Positions 21,901-25,249 of a DNA stretch of 25,249 bases are shown piece after piece. Location of the stretch: NCBI GenBank assembly GCA_002372775.1, contig DFIJ01000136.1, positions 1 to 25,249 of the forward strand. Reading direction: 5' to 3'. Every line of letters starts with the position of its first letter. Positions within the stretch are counted from its first letter, which is position 1. The translations under genes were made by a program, and so were the position numbers. The notes beneath the pieces were generated by a model. That model had not been told where the DNA came from. It saw nothing but the letters and a program-made list of their open reading frames with translations, and ran no database searches. The stretch is from Christensenella sp. UBA3700 (GTDB taxonomy: Bacteria > Bacillota > Clostridia > Christensenellales > UBA3700).

Positions 21901-24096
21901 ATGAAAAAGAAATTACTTTTAGTAGTTATTGCAATTTTATGTATTGCTACTATGTGTTTCTCCTTAATCGGCTGTTCTAACACTGAAAACGTTACTAATA
22001 AAGAGAAGTCAAGCTTCTCATTAGGTGAAGAAGGTGCTGCAGTTGGTCAAACAAAGCAAATCAATGCTTACTCTACTGATTCATTCAAAATCGTTGCATC
22101 TGAGAATATGACAAAAGACGAGGTTTCTCGTGGTGTTGTTGTTTCTAAGCATGGTTCAACAGAATCTTGGTATGGTGATGTTGTAAGTGTTGGTGAAGGT
22201 ACAAAGACTTATAAGTTAATGGCTCCAACATCAGGTTACACTGTTGGCAATTGGTATGTTATTGAACTTAAAGATTCTAGATTATCTTTCGTTGCTTTCG
22301 AGGGCTACACAAAATTACGTATCCACATTGTAGAATCAGGTATTGATTTCTCAGTTTTCGATACAACAATCGCTGTTGATTCAATTTACTTATCTGAATT
22401 AAACACAGAAGCTAAGACATTCAAGTTCAACCAAGGTTTATTCAACACAAAGGTTGAAATTGGTAATGTATTATTAGTTGAAGGTGAAGATGGTAAGTAT
22501 GAAGCTTACAAGGTTGTAAATATCCAAGCTGCTGCTAATGATAGTGGATTTGTATTCATTAAATACGACGTTCCAGAATATAACGAAGTTTATACTAAGT
22601 TAGTTGGTTCTGACACATCTAAGATTGGTACAGATGTTGCTGAAAACGTTGAATTTGATACAAACGTTGAACAATTAGAGGAAACTCTTCTTGCTATGGC
22701 TTCTGTATCATTCGATGTAAGCGCTGCTAAGTTCACAATCTCTGGCGATCTAGTTGATGATGCTGTTGTATTAAAGATTAGAATGACTATTCCAGATATT
22801 GTTCCTACAACAGATGGAAGCAACAAGTTAGATTTAGGATTTGAATTCACAGTTAAGTCAAAGATTACATCTAACACAGATATCTCAATTGGTTCTTTAG
22901 TTGCTGCTAAGGATCAAGGTTTAACAGTTGAAGCTAACTTCGATAATGATTTAACATTTAGAGTTGAAGTTGTTGATGAAGCAAATGTTGCTAGCGATAC
23001 AGCTTTAGATGAAATCCTAAACAAGGTTAAGGATATGATTCAAAAGGCTAACGATGGCCAAGATGATGTTGAAATTAAGGTATTCAACTGGATCGTTCCA
23101 ATTGGTAACGGTGTAGCTGATGTTAAGTTCAACGTTTCATTAGTAATGGATTTCTCATTCTCTGGTAAGTTAGGTGTTGAATCTACAACAAACGTTAAGT
23201 TCGATGCTGTTGCTAAGTATGATCCAAATGCAGAAGATGGAAAGAAGTTTACTGCTGAAGTTTCTAAGCCAGTTGCTAAATTAGATTCAATCTCAGCTGA
23301 TATCTCAGGTAACATTAAGACTGTAGTTGGTATCAAGGCTTCTGTTGAATTTGAATTATTAGGTGGTGTATTATCTATCGGTGTTTCTGCTATGGTAGGT
23401 AATTACAACAACTTCTATGGTGTAATTGAATCAGGTAACTTATTAGCTGACGAAATCCAAGCAAACGGTGGTTACTACTTCGAAGGTGGTTTATGCTATA
23501 GAGTAGATTTACTATATGGTATTGCAAAGATTAAGAATGGTGCTAAGACAGTTGCTGAAGGCAATATCCCAGGAACTCAATATGATGCTGGTAGTGTACA
23601 AGAAGTTGTTACATTATTAGATACAGAAATTGAATTATATCCAGCTGCTACAGAAATCGCTTTAGCTTGTAAGTATAACGATGTTAAGACAGGCGAAAAG
23701 AATGTAACTGGTGTTGTTGATACAAAGCTTATCAAGTTAGTAGATGGTAAGGAATATGTTGCTATCGAAGATGGTAAGATTTCATTAACAGAAAAGGGAT
23801 TCAAGAAGGCTGCTGCTACTGGTATTTCTAACGTAACAATCGTTGTTGAGATTGGTATGAAAGAGTTTAATGTAGTTGTTAATGCTGTTAAGTTTGATGA
23901 AATCAGAAAGGCTTCTTCAATCACTGTAGATATGGAAGTTACAGATGCTGCTGCTCTTACAGCTACATATGTAGACGGAACTCCAGTTGATATTGCTGTA
24001 GTTAATGGTTTAGTTTCAATTGCAAATCCAGAAGTAGGTGTAATTATCATCTATGAAAACGGTGTTGCTGTTAAGGCAGTAAATGTAGTTGAATAA
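21901..24096 (+). CDS. Large surface lipoprotein of unknown function
   Basis: A 731-residue protein with a lipoprotein signal: MKKK, a hydrophobic core, and lipobox LIGC with Cys25. The mature protein is hydrophilic, acidic, Val/Asp/Lys-rich and predicted almost entirely beta, suggesting several beta-sandwich units. Around residues 240-460 it has long amphipathic strands (VVLKIRMTIPDIV, DLGFEFTVKSKI, VKFNVSLVMDFSF). The C-terminal 200 residues have segments such as DMEVTDAAALTATYVDG that look Ig-like. I find no catalytic motif. Translation starts after GGAGGG, seven bases before the ATG, and codon use is strongly biased (GCT, GTT, AAG), as in highly expressed genes. It is a single-gene unit with its own operator and terminator. 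Possible roles are adhesion or cell-envelope binding. Confidence 0.87.
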   Translation: MKKKLLLVVIAILCIATMCFSLIGCSNTENVTNKEKSSFSLGEEGAAVGQTKQINAYSTDSFKIVASENMTKDEVSRGVVVSKHGSTESWYGDVVSVGEGTKTYKLMAPTSGYTVGNWYVIELKDSRLSFVAFEGYTKLRIHIVESGIDFSVFDTTIAVDSIYLSELNTEAKTFKFNQGLFNTKVEIGNVLLVEGEDGKYEAYKVVNIQAAANDSGFVFIKYDVPEYNEVYTKLVGSDTSKIGTDVAENVEFDTNVEQLEETLLAMASVSFDVSAAKFTISGDLVDDAVVLKIRMTIPDIVPTTDGSNKLDLGFEFTVKSKITSNTDISIGSLVAAKDQGLTVEANFDNDLTFRVEVVDEANVASDTALDEILNKVKDMIQKANDGQDDVEIKVFNWIVPIGNGVADVKFNVSLVMDFSFSGKLGVESTTNVKFDAVAKYDPNAEDGKKFTAEVSKPVAKLDSISADISGNIKTVVGIKASVEFELLGGVLSIGVSAMVGNYNNFYGVIESGNLLADEIQANGGYYFEGGLCYRVDLLYGIAKIKNGAKTVAEGNIPGTQYDAGSVQEVVTLLDTEIELYPAATEIALACKYNDVKTGEKNVTGVVDTKLIKLVDGKEYVAIEDGKISLTEKGFKKAAATGISNVTIVVEIGMKEFNVVVNAVKFDEIRKASSITVDMEVTDAAALTATYVDGTPVDIAVVNGLVSIANPEVGVIIIYENGVAVKAVNVVE

Positions 24097-24114
24097 TTCC
24101 TAAACGGTATTCAC

Positions 24115-24146
24115 AAAGGGGGTAGATGAAAATCTACTCCCTTTTT
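24115..24146 (+). terminator. Rho-independent terminator of the large lipoprotein gene
   Basis: AAAGGGGGTAGAT (24115-24127) pairs with ATCTACTCCCTTT (24132-24144) with one G-T wobble around a GAAA tetraloop, ending in a T run (24142-24146). Confidence 0.88.
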
Positions 24147-24157
24147 CCATTATTTGA

Positions 24158-24163
24158 TATAAT
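24158..24163 (+). promoter_or_regulatory. Candidate -10 box for the second TIM-barrel gene
   Basis: A perfect TATAAT lies 30 bases before the ATG at 24193. The -35 position falls in the preceding terminator hairpin and has no recognisable match, so transcription may need an activator. Confidence 0.38.
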
Positions 24164-24192
24164 ATAAATATGTTTTATTTGGAGGATTATTC

Positions 24193-25041
24193 ATGATTAA
24201 GTTATGCGCGTTTGCAGATGAATATAATAACAGTTTAGATGAGCAAATTAAAGGCCTAAAATTTAATGGTATTGATTATATTGAAATAAGAACAGTGGAT
24301 GGAAAGAATGTCGCTGACTTGACTGATAATGAGGTTGAAATTGCTCGTGATAAATTAAATAAAGGCGGAATTAAGGTTTGGTCAATCGGTTCTCCTTTAG
24401 GAAAAGTAGATATTAATTGCGATTTTGAAGAGTATAAGAAAAAAGTTGAAAGAGTTTGTGTAATTGCAAATATGTTCAACTGTAAAAATATTAGAATGTT
24501 TAGTTTCTTTAATTCTTATGATAAAAAAGAATTGGTGTTTAAGTATCTAAAAGAGATGGTAGATATTGCAAATAAATATGGCGTAGATATGTGTCATGAG
24601 AATGAAAAAGAAATCTATGGCGATACAGTAGATAGAGTATTAGAGATTAAAGAAAATGTTGATGGACTTAAGTATATTTATGATCCAGCAAACTTTGTTC
24701 AATGTAAGCAAGATGCAGATTATGCAATAGAGAAGTTATTTGATTCAATATTATATTTCCATATTAAAGATGTTATTTCAGAAACTGATCAATTAGTTCC
24801 AGCAGGATATGGTGATGGTAAGATTGAAAAGTTTATATCAATGATTAATAAAGATGTAACACTAACGTTAGAACCTCACCTTGCTGTATTTGACGCTTTT
24901 GCAAAAATTGATAATACACAAATGAAGCACAAGTTTAATTTTGAGAAGAACGAAGATGCATTTAATTTTGCTGTTAAATCTTTAAAAGAAATATTAATTA
25001 AATTAGGATATAGAGAAGAAAACAACGCATTTGTTAAATAA
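24193..25041 (+). CDS. Sugar phosphate isomerase/epimerase-type TIM barrel (standalone copy)
   Basis: The 282-residue protein is a paralogue of the operon gene at 14311. Shared patterns include IGSP-x-GKV, HENEK-x-IYGD, HIKD and LEPH. Probable metal ligands are Glu136 (MCHENEKE), Asp164 (YDPANFVQC), His190 (FHIKDV) and Glu227 (TLEPHL). It is 35 residues shorter, mainly at the C-terminus, where the operon copy has an extra helical extension. GGAGGATTATTC precedes the ATG. It forms its own transcription unit between two terminators. The reaction is likely isomerisation or epimerisation of a keto-sugar, or elimination from a 3-keto-glycoside; sequence cannot decide. It probably works on a product related to that of the operon copy. 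Confidence 0.88.
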   Translation: MIKLCAFADEYNNSLDEQIKGLKFNGIDYIEIRTVDGKNVADLTDNEVEIARDKLNKGGIKVWSIGSPLGKVDINCDFEEYKKKVERVCVIANMFNCKNIRMFSFFNSYDKKELVFKYLKEMVDIANKYGVDMCHENEKEIYGDTVDRVLEIKENVDGLKYIYDPANFVQCKQDADYAIEKLFDSILYFHIKDVISETDQLVPAGYGDGKIEKFISMINKDVTLTLEPHLAVFDAFAKIDNTQMKHKFNFEKNEDAFNFAVKSLKEILIKLGYREENNAFVK

Positions 25042-25061
25042 AATATAATTTGGTATATATA

Positions 25062-25098
25062 TGCTCCTTTGATTGAAAAATTGAAGGAGCACTTTTTT
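25062..25098 (+). terminator. Rho-independent terminator of the second TIM-barrel gene
   Basis: TGCTCCTT (25062-25069) pairs perfectly with AAGGAGCA (25084-25091), and a run of six T residues follows at 25093-25098. Confidence 0.88.
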
Positions 25099-25108
25099 AT
25101 TTTCCGTG

Positions 25109-25137
25109 TTGATATAAATATATAAATATTATAAAAT
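25109..25137 (+). promoter_or_regulatory. Candidate sigma-A promoter of the final lipoprotein gene
   Basis: TTGATA (25109-25114) and TAAAAT (25132-25137) are separated by 17 bp, each with five of six consensus matches. It lies just after the terminator and about 23 bases before the ATG. Confidence 0.55.
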
Positions 25138-25160
25138 ATTTAATTAGAGAGGATATTAAT

Positions 25161-25249
25161 ATGAAAAAGAGATTATTATTAACTATTGCTTTGGTTATTT
25201 CTATTCTTAGTTTATCTATAATCGGAGTAGCTTGTAATAAGCAAGAAGA
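25161..25249 (+). CDS. Lipoprotein, N-terminal fragment (partial, runs off the window)
   Basis: Only the first 29 complete codons are present. They encode a lipoprotein signal: MKKR, a hydrophobic core, and lipobox GVAC with Cys25, then NKQE. AGAGAGGATATTAAT precedes the ATG. The signal closely resembles those of the two other lipoproteins in the window, all with Cys at position 25. Nothing can be said about the mature protein. Confidence 0.8.
   Translation, partial: MKKRLLLTIALVISILSLSIIGVACNKQE

Noticed and set aside
23577..24050. 157-residue open frame on the minus strand inside the large lipoprotein gene
   Set aside because: It results from strong codon bias of the sense gene; Ser/Thr/Val-rich composition and lack of a start signal argue against a gene.

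Overview
The window looks like a chromosome segment of an AT-rich, low-GC Gram-positive anaerobe (Clostridia-like Firmicute, probably gut- or rumen-associated). This is inferred from strong GGAGG-type ribosome binding sites, near-exclusive CAA for Gln and AGA for Arg, sigma-A type promoters (TTGTAA/TTGACA with TATAAT/TAAAAT), Gram-positive style lipoproteins with no outer-membrane genes, and an AraC-regulated sugar locus. I see no tRNA, rRNA, CRISPR, insertion sequence or phage gene, and no gene-free stretch longer than about 215 bases.

Layout. (1) 1-681, minus strand: 5' part of a single-pass membrane protein with an acidic five-residue tandem repeat before its membrane anchor. (2) 841-3783: GH38 alpha-mannosidase, divergent from the first gene and closed by a bidirectional terminator. 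(3) 3856-4620, minus: AraC-family regulator, divergent from the large operon. (4) 4801-21128: fifteen genes on one strand with gaps of 30 bases or less or short overlaps, one good promoter in front (4703-4731), a leader hairpin, and one strong terminator behind (21154-21190). (5) 21205-21684: flavin-reductase-like protein. (6) 21901-24096: large surface lipoprotein behind a promoter carrying five helically phased TTTACA hexamers. (7) 24193-25041: a second sugar isomerase/epimerase TIM barrel, paralogous to one inside the operon. (8) 25161 to the end: start of another lipoprotein.

How the genes work together. The first five operon genes form a complete hexuronate route: glucuronate isomerase (uxaC), SDR-type fructuronate reductase (uxuB-like), mannonate dehydratase (uxuA), 2-keto-3-deoxygluconate kinase (kdgK) and KDPG aldolase (eda), ending in pyruvate and glyceraldehyde-3-phosphate. 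The next ten genes are the unusual part: three Gfo/Idh/MocA oxidoreductases, a metal-dependent sugar isomerase/epimerase TIM barrel, a PHP-type metallohydrolase split from a small partner by one in-frame stop codon, a divergent glycerophosphodiesterase-like protein, an unassigned (alpha/alpha)6 glycosidase-like protein, a GPH-family sugar symporter and a lipoprotein. No classical glucuronide-releasing glycosidase is visible, so substrate cleavage may depend on oxidoreductase/TIM-barrel (3-keto-glycoside) chemistry. Alternatively, the middle genes may convert a cyclitol such as inositol, released from a phosphodiester, into the uronate pathway. Both models are inference.
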